Positions 9,401-16,691 of a DNA stretch of 56,260 nt are shown here, one piece after another. The DNA is taken from contig PHSQ01000004.1 in assembly GCA_002862095.1 (NCBI GenBank), positions 1 through 56,260 of the forward strand, written 5' to 3'. The first letter of the stretch is position 1; each line of letters starts with the position of its first letter. The DNA comes from Methylocystis sp. KS32 (GTDB lineage: Bacteria; Pseudomonadota; Alphaproteobacteria; Rhizobiales; Beijerinckiaceae). A program made the position numbers and the translations under genes. The notes under the pieces were generated by a model. The model made no database searches and was not told the origin of the DNA. It worked only from the letters and a program-made list of their open reading frames with translations.

Positions 9401-9634
9401 CAGGGCGACGTTGAACAGCAGCAAGGCCGCGATGACTGAGGCCTCCAGCCGCTCGCCGATCACAAGCTGGAGAACGATGGTCGCTTCGAGCATCCAGGGC
9501 ACGGGCCGCCACAGCTCGGAGGCGATTTTCAGCAGGAAGGGCGATTCGTGCTCGAAGATTTCATTTCGGCCGAATTGCGCCAGCCGCCGCTCCGCTTCCT
9601 GCGTGGATAATCCGTTAGCGTCCGTGGAGGTCAT
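6419..9634 (-). CDS. P-type (IIIA, H+-ATPase-like) ATPase fused to an HlyD-like periplasmic adaptor
   Basis: 1071 residues. Residues 1-775 are a complete P-type ATPase of the plasma-membrane proton-efflux type: actuator loop DQSMLTGES at 145-153, phosphorylated Asp296 in DKTGTLT, VKGAP nucleotide site at 387-391, MVTGD at 461-465, hinge GDGANDAPAL at 527-536, and helices before and after. A further hydrophobic segment (788-806) would carry the chain to the periplasm. What follows has the order of a membrane fusion protein: lipoyl half GTIEALSCAVDEKIEAG (846-862), charged coiled coil (about 873-935), second lipoyl half ILAPFDAKVVARYVAEGQ (938-955), then a beta-barrel-like stretch to about 1055. 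Standard IIIA ATPases end near 800-900 residues. It is the middle gene of a three-gene operon. Transported ion uncertain. Confidence 0.85.
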   Translation of the reverse strand: MTSTDANGLSTQEAERRLAQFGRNEIFEHESPFLLKIASELWRPVPWMLEATIVLQLVIGERLEASVIAALLLFNVALGYFQESKARAALEILKSRLSVRATAKRDGVWKELSAPELAPGDVVKLELGALVPADARVIEGSILVDQSMLTGESAPVEIGAGAIAYAGAIGRRGEAIAEVVATGARSYYGKTAELVRVAGAKSAQQEAVFGVVRNLAVFNGAVTVFLIAYGHSLSMSSGHLVALTLTAALASIPVALPATFTLAAALGAQALAKRGVLLTKLAAVHEAAMVDVVCVDKTGTLTSNELGVAAVKSLSPDLGDTEILRLAALASAAAGFDPVDAAIRAGAAASEGTGQPLHVRGFTPFDPATKVAEAIVVDEAGRELRIVKGAPIAIGRLSPLDARAEAEIETLSRSAGRVIALAYGPRGAEKLVGLIALSDPPRPESKPLIAALLTGGVKTVMVTGDAAATAASVGHAVGIVGPVCPAAKISKDANPDDFAIYAGVFPEDKFKLVQAFQRRGHTVGMCGDGANDAPALRQAQMGVAVSTATDVAKSAASIVLTEPGLKGVAAAIEEGRAAFQRILTYTLNALVKKFQLVPFLGVGLLATGHAIVTPMQMALLLITGDFLTMAIATDRATPSARPDTWRLGAITAAAGALAFAGLLFLSSVVLVGQRRLGLDIGELRTLSFVALVFLGQATVYVLRDRQRLWSSFPSRWLIASSVLNIAIGVTLALTGSLMAPLPARVVAELFVATLLFALLLDLLKSFVFAMSGLGVEAKKEARRRPSPWLLPAGGVALAVVAGTAVELWPPMREAHYVAPPAPARIAAYKGNVAAAQEQLALSDRGGTIEALSCAVDEKIEAGRVCATIREDSNSDARDRLEAVERDLAQDERLLAAGARTAKQRRKLLEERARKERSERDRLRAVFAEEDKNARRENILAPFDAKVVARYVAEGQKISAPALLFLFARRSRDVVAEFDVPLADEKLMRIGDAAEIVSDAAPEKTLGGTIAEIRGPAPGGEGEPAIGRVVVEAPGSSDDFAAGASVTAKIAIERRDAEDEVASSPAPKRDLQ

Positions 9635-9703
9635 TTCGCCTTCCTTTATCGGTCCCGTCCGCCTGCTCTACGGTAAGGAGCGGCCTGTGCAACCGCGGCG
9701 TCG

Positions 9704-10246
9704 CTATTGCTTGGCCGCGCGCAGCCGCCCCCATATCGCGAACCCCATGGCGCCGGCGGCCGCCAAGCCGACGGCTGTAAGCGCGAACAGCAGCGTGCGT
9801 TCCTCCAGCCAAGCGAAAATCGGCACGCCCGTCGCGAGCGACGCGCCCACGATGACGATCGGCCAGGAGCGCAGATGCAGGCCCGCCGTGGCCGTGCCGA
9901 GCGCGAGGATGACGAGAAGCACGAGCGCGCTCGCTGCCGCGCTCATGGCGCGCTCCATGTCGGCGATGAGGGCGAGGTACATGGCGAACATCACCGCGCC
10001 CCAATGCAGCGCCTGGAGCAGCGCCGCGCGCAAGCGGTCGCTCTCGGGCGCGGCGCGCCATGTCGTCGCCACGCAAACGAGGCCATAGGCCGGAACCAGA
10101 AGCATCCAGTAAAGCGTCATGCCGTGGCGTGAGACGCTCGTGTAGGCGACGCCAAAAAAGGCGAGGGCCAGCATCGCGAGAAAGGGCGATTGCGCCAGAA
10201 GGAAGGCAAGAGTCTTCTGTGATTTTGTTGAAGTCGTGTCGGTCAT
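9704..10246 (-). CDS. Polytopic membrane protein of unknown function
   Basis: 180 residues with about five or six hydrophobic helices (e.g. FLAMLALAFFGVAY, LVLLVILALGTATAGL, LLFALTAVGLAAAGAMGFAIW) and short charged termini. It lies 69 bp upstream of the P-type ATPase/HlyD gene on the same strand and is probably the first gene of the ATPase-SulP operon, so it may be an accessory subunit. I recognise no family; the size resembles HdeD-like acid-stress membrane proteins, but no motif proves that. Confidence 0.65.
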   Translation of the reverse strand: MTDTTSTKSQKTLAFLLAQSPFLAMLALAFFGVAYTSVSRHGMTLYWMLLVPAYGLVCVATTWRAAPESDRLRAALLQALHWGAVMFAMYLALIADMERAMSAAASALVLLVILALGTATAGLHLRSWPIVIVGASLATGVPIFAWLEERTLLFALTAVGLAAAGAMGFAIWGRLRAAKQ

Positions 10247-10414
10247 TGCTTAAAGGCCTGCCTCTCGTCGAACGAATCTTCTCAGTCAAGCTGAATATGA
10301 AGCACAGCTCAAGGAATGTGTATTTAATAAAATTTCATATGGCGCGGCTTTGGCTTTCGGCGCTACCCCTTCTTGCTGTCGCGCGGGGAGGGGACGCCCC
10401 GCGCGAGCCGTGGC

Positions 10415-11089
10415 TCACGGGCGTTCCCGCGCCGGCTCGATCAGCCCCGGATCGTCGTCGCCGAAGCCGGCGCGGTTGACCTTGCGCGAGACGATCCATT
10501 GCCTGAGCGGGACGCCGCGCGGGCGCGCGAGCAGGGAGGCGGGGTCGCGGCCTTGCAGCCACTCGGCGGTCTCGCGCCACTCCAGCATGACCGGCATCCG
10601 GTCGTGATAGGGCCGCATCCAGTCGCTGGCGGGGCCGACGACGATGGCGGCGGAAAGGAGCGTCTCGCCAGCGTCGGGCTCGCGCCAGCTCTCCCACAGC
10701 CCCGCGAGCGCGAGGGGATTTCCGTCGGCGGCGGAAAAATAATGTGGGGTCTTGTCGCCCGGCTCGCCGGTCCATTCGTAAAAGCCCGAGGCGGGAATGA
10801 CGCAGCGGCGCGATTTGAAGGCTGCGCGAAACATCGGCTTTTCAGCCAGCGTCTCGACGCGGGCGTTGAAGTTCGACGGCAGTTCCTGGAGCGGCTTTTT
10901 CCACCAGGAGGGAACAAGCCCCCAGCGCATCGCGACGAGTTCCGGCCCGCCCGGCGCGGCGCGGATGACCTCGATTTCCGTCGTCGGCGCGATGTTGTAG
11001 CGCGGCGGCAGATTGCGCGGCTGTCCCACCAGATCGGCCAGCCGGCGCAATTCGGCGAAGGAGAGGTTCTGCGTGAAACGCCCGCACAT
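10415..11089 (-). CDS. yedK: SOS response-associated peptidase family protein (HMCES/YedK)
   Basis: Cys2 (MCGRF) is the residue that forms a thiazolidine link to abasic sites in single-stranded DNA, so the start must be ATG 11089; longer in-frame readings would bury it. Other family marks are RYNIAPT at about 29-35, MRWGLVPSWW, the FNARVET strand with Asn and Glu, CVIPASGFYEW with the active Glu, and a C-terminal HDRMPVML containing the active His. The length of 224 residues is normal. The protein shields abasic sites from breakage. No good Shine-Dalgarno sequence is seen. Confidence 0.9.
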   Translation of the reverse strand: MCGRFTQNLSFAELRRLADLVGQPRNLPPRYNIAPTTEIEVIRAAPGGPELVAMRWGLVPSWWKKPLQELPSNFNARVETLAEKPMFRAAFKSRRCVIPASGFYEWTGEPGDKTPHYFSAADGNPLALAGLWESWREPDAGETLLSAAIVVGPASDWMRPYHDRMPVMLEWRETAEWLQGRDPASLLARPRGVPLRQWIVSRKVNRAGFGDDDPGLIEPARERP

Positions 11090-11143
11090 GCGGGGAGGAT
11101 GCGCCTTGCCCGCGCCCAAATCAAATTGGCGCGAGGAAGAGGA

Positions 11144-11256
11144 GCCCGGCGATTAAGCCGGGCAGTCTTTGAGGTTCTCAAGGAGGTATGCTTAAGGAGA
11201 TAATGGCCGACCCCATTGGCGGCAATGTGGCGGATCGACGCCGCCAATTGTTTTTT
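11144..11256 (+). ncRNA. Possible small RNA or leader with twin ribosome-binding-like motifs
   Basis: A GCCCGGC/GCCGGGC hairpin (11144-11163) is followed by AAGGAGGT and a second AAGGAG near 11193, then an ATG (11202), and then a terminator hairpin at 11215-11256. The reading frame from 11188 or 11202 runs through the terminator and is in frame with the gene at 11395. This could be a small RNA with exposed Shine-Dalgarno-like sequence, a leader peptide with attenuation, or a much longer start for the downstream gene. No known RNA family was recognised. Confidence 0.3.
11215..11256 (+). terminator. Rho-independent terminator
   Basis: ATTGGCGGC (11215-11223) pairs with GCCGCCAAT (11240-11248), followed by TGTTTTTT. 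It lies upstream of the gene at 11395, so it ends a short plus-strand transcript or attenuates entry into that gene. Confidence 0.6.
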
Positions 11257-11394
11257 CGGCCGTGTCCCGTCGCGGGCGAATTCAACAAGCCGTTACAAAG
11301 CGCCGGCATTGTCCCGCTCGCGCTCCGAATCGGAGCGCTTGACCCCGACATAAGCCGCGGCGGGGAACGGCCGCGAGACTTTTTCGAGGAGCCG

Positions 11395-11622
11395 ATGACA
11401 CGGGGACAGGGCGACGAGTCGAGTTCGCATATCTACAACTTCGCCGTCGAGGCCCTCGAAAAGCACGAGATGAAGGCGGAGCAGGCGCTGGAGGAGTTCG
11501 TCGACAAGGTGTTCAAGCACGACGCCGCGCGCGGAAAGGGGTTTCTTTCCAGGATCGAGATGAGGGAGTCGGCGCTCTATTACCTCCAGAGAGTGGCGAG
11601 ACGGCTCAGAAAACGGGGTTGA
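11395..11622 (+). CDS. Small charged helical protein, 75 aa
   Basis: ATG 11395 follows GAGGA with a four-base gap. The protein is short, acidic/basic mixed and probably all helical: HIYNFAVEALEKHEMKAEQ, FVDKVFKHDAARGKGF, MRESALYYLQRVARRL. The frame is open further upstream to 11188, but that part has no protein-like character and contains a terminator. Function unknown; there is no neighbour that hints at a role. Confidence 0.5.
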   Translation: MTRGQGDESSSHIYNFAVEALEKHEMKAEQALEEFVDKVFKHDAARGKGFLSRIEMRESALYYLQRVARRLRKRG

Positions 11623-11721
11623 TTTCCGCCTTCGTCCCCGCTGCGCCGGGCCGGCGCTTTTGCCTTGCTGTATCAATGTGCTATCTTTCCGCCAGACGCA
11701 GGGGCGGCGCTGGTGGATGGT

Positions 11722-11943
11722 ATGAATGTTTCGCTCGAGCAGGCGATCGAAATCCATGCCCGGGCGCTGCTGCGCCGCTTGAGGCGCGACGCGCCGGCCA
11801 ATGCGCGGGCGCGGGCGACGCAACTCCAGGAAATGGGAGACCACGAGGGCTGCTCGGTCTGGCTGATGGTGGCCGAAACCTCGGAACGACTACTCGAATG
11901 CGGCGAGGAGACCGGAGCCTCCGTTTTCGCGGGCGTCGAATGA
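11722..11943 (+). CDS. Small conserved-type helical protein, 73 aa
   Basis: ATG 11722 follows GGTGGA. The residues (MNVSLEQAIEIHARALLRRL, then GDHEGCSVWLMVAETSERLL) are typical of short helical proteins I recall from methanotrophs and other Hyphomicrobiales (RARA...GDHEG.VW). An upstream ATG at 11665 would add 19 unlikely residues. No function can be assigned. Confidence 0.6.
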   Translation: MNVSLEQAIEIHARALLRRLRRDAPANARARATQLQEMGDHEGCSVWLMVAETSERLLECGEETGASVFAGVE

Positions 11944-12012
11944 GGCGATCCGACGCGCCGAAATGAGTTCGCCCTGAGGGCGTAACGGGAACGACTTCTG
12001 TTTACAATCGCG

Positions 12013-12027
12013 GAACATAAAACGAAC
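12013..12027. promoter_or_regulatory. Sequence matching the alphaproteobacterial LexA (SOS) box
   Basis: GAAC-ATAAAAC-GAAC fits GAACN7GAAC exactly. No convincing gene starts just downstream on either strand (the next real start is 13221, after the repeat array), and about one chance match is expected in a window of this size, so the call is weak. Confidence 0.15.
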
Positions 12028-12348
12028 ATTAAAAGCGCGATGGGCTCCGGCAGGGCGGGAGCCCACCATGGCCGCGTCTCGCGTGGCGGTCGTTTCCGAT
12101 TCGTCCCGGCGGACAGCGAGAATTTGCTCATGTGAACCTTCCTGGCAGTTGGCGCCTCGGGGGCTCTCGGGGCGAAGGTCGGCGCGCGGGCGTTTCACAT
12201 GGCTTCAAAGGATCGAGGCGGGGAATTTTTGCTCCCGATTCCGCCCCAGACGACGGCGGCGCGAAGGGACCATGCCGGCGAAGGCGAAATTCGGGACAAA
12301 CACCGGTTTTTAGTTCTACTGCGTGACGAAGCGGCCTGGGGCCGGCCC

Positions 12349-12965
12349 CTCCTGGATTGCTTCGCCTTCGGCTCGCAATGACGGCGCTGGGTTCCCCCCT
12401 GGATCGCCGCCCGTCATTGCGAGCGCAGCGAAGCAATCCAGAGCCGGGACACCCCCCTGGATTGCTTCGCCTACGGCTCGCAATGACGGCGTTGGTCGGC
12501 CCCCTGGATCGCAGCCCCCGTCATTGCGAGCGCAGCGAAGCAATCCAGAGTCGCGCCAGCCCCCCCCTGGATTGCTTCGCCTTCGGCTCGCAATGACGGC
12601 GTTGGCCACCCCCCCTGGATCGCCGCCCGTCATTGCGAGCGCAGCGAAGCAATCCAGAGCCGGGACACCCCCCTGGATTGCTTCGCCTACGGCTCGCAAT
12701 GACGGCGTTGGTCGGCCCCCTGGATCGCAGCCCCCGTCATTGCGAGCGCAGCGAAGCAATCCAGAGTCGCGCCAGCCCCCCCCTGGATTGCTTCGCCTTC
12801 GGCTCGCAATGACGGCGTTGGCCACCCCCCCTGGATCGCCGCCCGTCATTGCGAGCGCAGCGAAGCAATCCAGAGCCGGGACACCCCCCTGGATTGCTTC
12901 GCCTTCGGCTCGCGATGACGGCGTGGCCTCCCCCCCTGGATTGCTTCGCTGCGCTCGCAATGACG
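12349..12965. repeat. Palindromic repeat array with a 216-bp higher-order period
   Basis: Alternating forward and reverse copies of the CATTGCGAGCGCAGCGAAG palindrome. GGATCGCCGCCCGTCATTG starts at 12401, 12617 and 12833, i.e. exactly every 216 bp; the first two units are nearly identical and the third is partial. Each 216-bp unit holds four palindrome arms. This points to recent tandem duplication. Positions 11944-12348 hold no gene I can support. Confidence 0.85.
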
Positions 12966-13220
12966 AATCCGTCAAATTCTTTCATGACGCAGTAGAATCA
13001 GCGGGGAGTTTGCATTCGCTTTAAGATTCCATCAGTGACGTTCGCAGCCACGGATTCTCCTCGCGTTTCGAGCGATATAGAGAAATCCTCCTTAAATTGC
13101 GCGCGTTTCGGCCCATTCTCAGGGGAATCTCCGTTTTTCCGCTATATCGTCGCTTTAGGAGTCGGTTCATTTTTTTCGCGCCTATTTTACTGCAAATTCA
13201 ATTGGCGAGGAGTGACTGTC

Positions 13221-14372
13221 ATGAACGGCCTTGGGAAACTTCGGCGCTTAAGGTCTTCGTTTGCGCGTGACGATGGCGGCGCGGTGTTGATCATTTTTGG
13301 ATTCGCGCTGCCGGTGATCGTCGGTCTGCTTGCGCTGGTGATGAGCTACTCGCGCGCGACGGCCTATAGGTCGCAATTGCAAGGCGCCGCCGACACCGCC
13401 GCCCTGGCGACGACCAAGGCGGTGATGGCCAATCCCTCGATGAACTCCAGCGAGCAGCAGACGCTCGCCAGTCTTTATTTCACCAACAACGCCCCCGCCG
13501 GCGCGACCAGCATCGGAACGCTCACCGTTCCGACCGCCACCAATTTCAATTCCACCGTGACGACCACGGTCTCTTATCAGGGCTCGATCCCCGCTCTGTT
13601 CGGCGGACTGGGCAGCAGCAATGTGACCGTTGCTTCCACCGCGCAGGGCGTCATCAGCGGAGGAAGCACGCCGACCGGCGCCACGACTTACAACGCCGCT
13701 GTCGGAGCCTGGGGAGATCCCCACATCAACGCCGCCGACGGAACGACCTATTATGTGAGCTGCGCCACGCCGCTCGGGAGTTGGTACAACATGCTGAGCG
13801 ACTCCGGCGTCGAGGTCAACATGAGTTGCGAGCATGAGAATTATTACAACGCGGACGTCATGCGGCAATTCAGGATCGTCATGAATGGTCATGTGATATC
13901 GTTGAACGCTCCCGCGCCGAATGAAGCCTATGTCAATGGCGGATGGCAGATTTCCTATGATCCGACCACCGCGTGGTTCGGGCAGGTGACCATCGACGGC
14001 GTGGTCTATCCCGCGCTGCTTGGAACCCAGAGCTATCTCGATGGCGGCGTGACGGTGAACACCACCGACATGATAAATTTCTATCAGCAGGACAATTCGG
14101 TCACCATCAAGTCGCCGGAGGGGGTCTATAACGTCGTCATAAGCTTTCAGCCCTTAGCTATGGGCGTCATCAGCGTGTCGGCGGCCAACTCGGGGCTTTG
14201 CGGGGTGCCGGGCGGCATTCTCGGCAGCACCATCGCCGGCATTGACGACAGCAACGCGTTGGATTTCATGGTTGCGGGACCAACCGCCACCTCGTTCCAA
14301 TATGGCTGGTCGTCCACTTGCGCCAGCATCAATGGCACCGCGGCGGCGTCCGTCGCCAAACTCATCAAGTAG
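13221..14372 (+). CDS. TadG-like anchored protein with VWD-type motif
   Basis: ATG 13221 follows GAGGAG with eight bases between. After a basic N-terminus (FARDDGGAV) comes one membrane helix (LIIFGFALPVIVGLLALV, about 23-40) and SRATAYRSQLQGAADTAALA. This is the usual start of TadE/TadG-like pilus-associated or exported proteins in Hyphomicrobiales. From residue 165 the protein reads GDPHINAADGTTYYVSC, the hallmark GDPH...DG..Y of a von Willebrand factor type D (VWD) fold, with further cysteines (about 205, 343 and 371) and a CGVPGG motif. So 383 residues: a membrane-anchored VWD domain outside the cytoplasm. It is followed after 19 bp by a secreted protein gene. Function in adhesion or matrix is inference. 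Confidence 0.72.
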   Translation: MNGLGKLRRLRSSFARDDGGAVLIIFGFALPVIVGLLALVMSYSRATAYRSQLQGAADTAALATTKAVMANPSMNSSEQQTLASLYFTNNAPAGATSIGTLTVPTATNFNSTVTTTVSYQGSIPALFGGLGSSNVTVASTAQGVISGGSTPTGATTYNAAVGAWGDPHINAADGTTYYVSCATPLGSWYNMLSDSGVEVNMSCEHENYYNADVMRQFRIVMNGHVISLNAPAPNEAYVNGGWQISYDPTTAWFGQVTIDGVVYPALLGTQSYLDGGVTVNTTDMINFYQQDNSVTIKSPEGVYNVVISFQPLAMGVISVSAANSGLCGVPGGILGSTIAGIDDSNALDFMVAGPTATSFQYGWSSTCASINGTAAASVAKLIK

Positions 14373-14391
14373 GCCCGCCAGGGAGACGAAT

Positions 14392-14700
14392 ATGACCGCT
14401 TCATCACATGCAAGGCCGGCCTGCGCGAAAATCATCCTCGGCCTCGTCTTCTCTCTCGCCTTCGTCGGCTTCGCCCATGCCGTGGACAACAACACCACAT
14501 GCAGAGCGCTCGAACAGGATTGCGAGAAGCGCGCGGATCTCGCCGCCAAGGTCGGGAGCGTCGTGCAGAAGGATCAAATCGCTCCGCCGAGGGAGGACGA
14601 TCTGACGATGAATTATTGCTATTCCGCCTTCGATCAGGCCGAGAAGACCGGCCAGTGGCCGGCCTGGAGAGCGATGCCGGCGACGCCCTGCAAGAAGTGA
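14392..14700 (+). CDS. Small secreted protein, 102 aa
   Basis: ATG 14392 stands after GGGAGACGAAT. A signal peptide (KIILGLVFSLAFVGFAHA) ends near residue 30. The mature part has four cysteines (CRALEQDC, NYCYSAFDQ, a final TPCKK) and is mostly hydrophilic. It is the second gene of a unit with the VWD protein and ends before a strong terminator, so the two may act together outside the cell. No family recognised. Confidence 0.68.
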   Translation: MTASSHARPACAKIILGLVFSLAFVGFAHAVDNNTTCRALEQDCEKRADLAAKVGSVVQKDQIAPPREDDLTMNYCYSAFDQAEKTGQWPAWRAMPATPCKK

Positions 14701-14725
14701 CGCGCGTCGAATCGCGATATAACAA

Positions 14726-14760
14726 CCCCGCGCCGCCGCCTCGGCGCGGGGCTATTCTTT
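14726..14760 (+). terminator. Rho-independent terminator
   Basis: CCCCGCGCCG (14726-14735) pairs perfectly with CGGCGCGGGG (14742-14751) around a six-base loop, followed by CTATTCTTT. It closes the VWD protein/secreted protein unit just before mtnA. Confidence 0.8.
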
Positions 14761-14773
14761 ATGGAAACGGTTC

Positions 14774-15868
14774 ATGCGCGTCACAGGCAGCGACTACAAG
14801 ACCATTTGGCTCGACCAAGATGGTCGCGGCGTCCGCGTCATCGACCAGACCTTGCTTCCGCACCGCTTCGAGACCCATGCGCTGGCGACGATGAACGACG
14901 CCGCCCGCGCCATCGCGCAGATGATCGTGCGCGGCGCGCCGCTGATCGGCGTCACGGGGGCCTATGGCCTGGCGATCGCTGCCGGCGAGGATGCAAGCGA
15001 CGCCAACATCGAGGCGGCCCGCGCCGCGCTGATGGCGACGCGCCCGACCGCCGTCAATCTGCGCTGGGCGCTCGATCGCGTCAGCGCGCTTCTCCTCGCG
15101 GCGCCCGTGAGCGAACGCCGCGCGCTCGCCTATGCCGAGGCCTTGAGGATCGCGGAAGAGGACGTCGCCTGCTGCGAGGCCATCGGGACGCATGGCGCGG
15201 CGGTCATCGCCGACATGGCCGCGCGCAGTCCCGGCAAGCCGGTCAATATTCTCACCCATTGCAATGCGGGCTGGCTCTGCGCCGTCGATTGGGGCACGGC
15301 GCTCGCGCCGGTCTACAAGGCCGCGCGGGCCGGCGTCGCGCTGCATGTCTATGTGGACGAGACGCGGCCAAGAAATCAGGGCGCCAGCCTCACCGCTTTC
15401 GAGCTTCTGAACGAGGGGATTCCGCACACGGTGATCGCGGACAACGCCGGCGGCCATCTGATGCAGCACGGCCTGGTCGATCTCGTCATCGTCGGTAGCG
15501 ACCGCACCACGCGCGCGGGCGACGTCTGCAACAAGATCGGCACCTATCTCAAGGCGCTCGCGGCGCATGAAAACGGCGTGCCGTTTTATGTCGCGCTGCC
15601 GGGCTCGACCATCGACTGGCGCATCGGCGACGGCGTGAGAGAGATCCCGATCGAGCAGCGCTCGCCGCGCGAGGTCACGCATATTTCCGGTCAGGCTTCG
15701 AATGGCGACATCGTTGAAGTGCGCCTGACGCCGAGGGGCTCGCCGGCGCTGAACTTCGGCTTCGACGTCACGCCCGCGCGTTTCGTCTCGGGCCTCGTCA
15801 CCGAACGCGGCGTTTGCGCGGCGAGCGAGAGCGGGCTCGCAAGGCTTTATCCCGAGATGCGAGGGTAG
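14774..15868 (+). CDS. mtnA: S-methyl-5-thioribose-1-phosphate isomerase
   Basis: Converts methylthioribose-1-phosphate (from methylthioadenosine, the by-product of SAM use) to methylthioribulose-1-phosphate. Visible marks are [13 protein letters not shown] at 53-65, the active-site Cys163 in THCNAGWLC, and the active Asp243 in [18 protein letters not shown] (242-258). The length of 364 is normal. It faces a class II aldolase gene (16032-16688), which is the probable next step. No mtnK, mtnP or the downstream mtnC/mtnD genes are in the window. Confidence 0.95.
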   Translation: MRVTGSDYKTIWLDQDGRGVRVIDQTLLPHRFETHALATMNDAARAIAQMIVRGAPLIGVTGAYGLAIAAGEDASDANIEAARAALMATRPTAVNLRWALDRVSALLLAAPVSERRALAYAEALRIAEEDVACCEAIGTHGAAVIADMAARSPGKPVNILTHCNAGWLCAVDWGTALAPVYKAARAGVALHVYVDETRPRNQGASLTAFELLNEGIPHTVIADNAGGHLMQHGLVDLVIVGSDRTTRAGDVCNKIGTYLKALAAHENGVPFYVALPGSTIDWRIGDGVREIPIEQRSPREVTHISGQASNGDIVEVRLTPRGSPALNFGFDVTPARFVSGLVTERGVCAASESGLARLYPEMRG

Positions 15869-16031
15869 CGGCCCGCGCGGAGGGCCTCCGCGCCCTCGGG
15901 GCCTTAAGGAGCGCCCCGCAAGGGCGCGTCTCGAAGGACGGAATCAGGCGTCCTCTCCCTTCGAGACGGCCTCTCCGAGGCCTCCTCGGGGTGAGGAAGT
16001 CCTTCGCCCGCCTGGGCGTGACCGGCGGGAT
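15869..16031. repeat. Inverted repeats between convergent genes
   Basis: The region carries nested palindromes: GCGCCCCGCAAGGGCGC, a TCTCGAAGG...CCTTCGAGA pair (about 15929-15967), and CTCCGAGGCCTCCTCGGGGTGAGG. Sequences of the type CTCGAAGG...GTGAGGA are a common intergenic repeat in Hyphomicrobiales. It may end transcription of mtnA and the aldolase gene from both sides; no T-run is present. Confidence 0.5.
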
Positions 16032-16688
16032 TCACGCCTCTTTCTCCTTTGGCCCGTAATTCCTGAACCGCTCCACCGTGCGCATGATCTCGTCTTCGGG
16101 CAGGATGACCGGCGTCCCCGCGAGCGAGGCGAGGTAATAGACTTTCGCGAGTTGCTCCAGCTCGCCCGCGCGCCATAGCGCCTTGTCGAGATCGCCCGCC
16201 GTGACGATGGCGCCGTGATTGCCGAGCAGCACGCCATGTCCTTCGCCAAGACCGGCCACGGCGAGCGCGGAAAGCTCCGCCGTGCCATAGGGCGCGTAAT
16301 CGGCGCAGCGCACGACCGGCCCGCCGAAGGCCGCGATCATATAATGCGCGGCGGGGATGTCGCGGCGCAGGATCGCGAGGGTCGTGGCGTAGGGCGAGTG
16401 CATATGAACGATCGCGCCGACATCCCCTCGCGCGCGATAAATGTCGCGGTGGAAGCGCCATTCGCTCGATGGGGGCAGGGGGCCGACATAGGAGCCGTCC
16501 GGCCCTTCCAGCGCCATGCGCGCGATGTCGTGCGGGCAGAGCCGCGCGCTCGGCGCGCCGCTCGGGGTTATCAGCATGACGTCGCCGTGGCGCGCCGAGA
16601 CATTGCCCGACGTGCCCTGGTTGAGGCCGAGCCGCTCCAACTCCCGCGCGGCGGCGACGACGGCGGCGCGCTTGTCGTTCTCGACCAT
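16032..16688 (-). CDS. Class II (FucA-type) aldolase, likely methylthioribulose-1-phosphate aldolase
   Basis: 218 residues of the class II aldolase/adducin fold. Zn ligands H95 and H97 (VHMHS) and H158 (GNHGA) and the catalytic Glu76 (SSEWRFH) are present, with GLNQGTSGNVS at 21-31 and HYMIA at 115-119. The protein resembles E. coli FucA, including the tail (LPEDEI...FRNYG), more than MtnB dehydratase. Next to mtnA, this suggests the DHAP shunt known from Rhodospirillum rubrum, in which an Ald2-type aldolase splits methylthioribulose-1-phosphate into DHAP and methylthioacetaldehyde. MtnB or a sugar-phosphate aldolase remain alternatives. It is followed upstream (3 bp) by the DUF2165 gene in the same direction. 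Confidence 0.75.
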   Translation of the reverse strand: MVENDKRAAVVAAARELERLGLNQGTSGNVSARHGDVMLITPSGAPSARLCPHDIARMALEGPDGSYVGPLPPSSEWRFHRDIYRARGDVGAIVHMHSPYATTLAILRRDIPAAHYMIAAFGGPVVRCADYAPYGTAELSALAVAGLGEGHGVLLGNHGAIVTAGDLDKALWRAGELEQLAKVYYLASLAGTPVILPEDEIMRTVERFRNYGPKEKEA

Positions 16689-16691
16689 CGC

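Noticed and set aside
6410..9439. 1009-codon open frame antisense to the P-type ATPase
   Set aside because: Arg/Gly/Asp-rich shadow of a high-GC gene with no recognisable domain.
12013..12027. GAACN7GAAC match as a functional SOS box
   Set aside because: No SOS gene starts nearby and about one chance match is expected in 56 kb, so it is listed only with low confidence and not as a finding.
12349..12965. CRISPR array
   Set aside because: The repeats are palindromic, alternate in orientation, and the spacers are short and repeated rather than unique; no cas genes nearby.
12316..13024. Long frames through the palindrome array on both strands
   Set aside because: They translate the repeat itself (ASRRRSNPG, CERSEAIQ patterns) and have no start signals.
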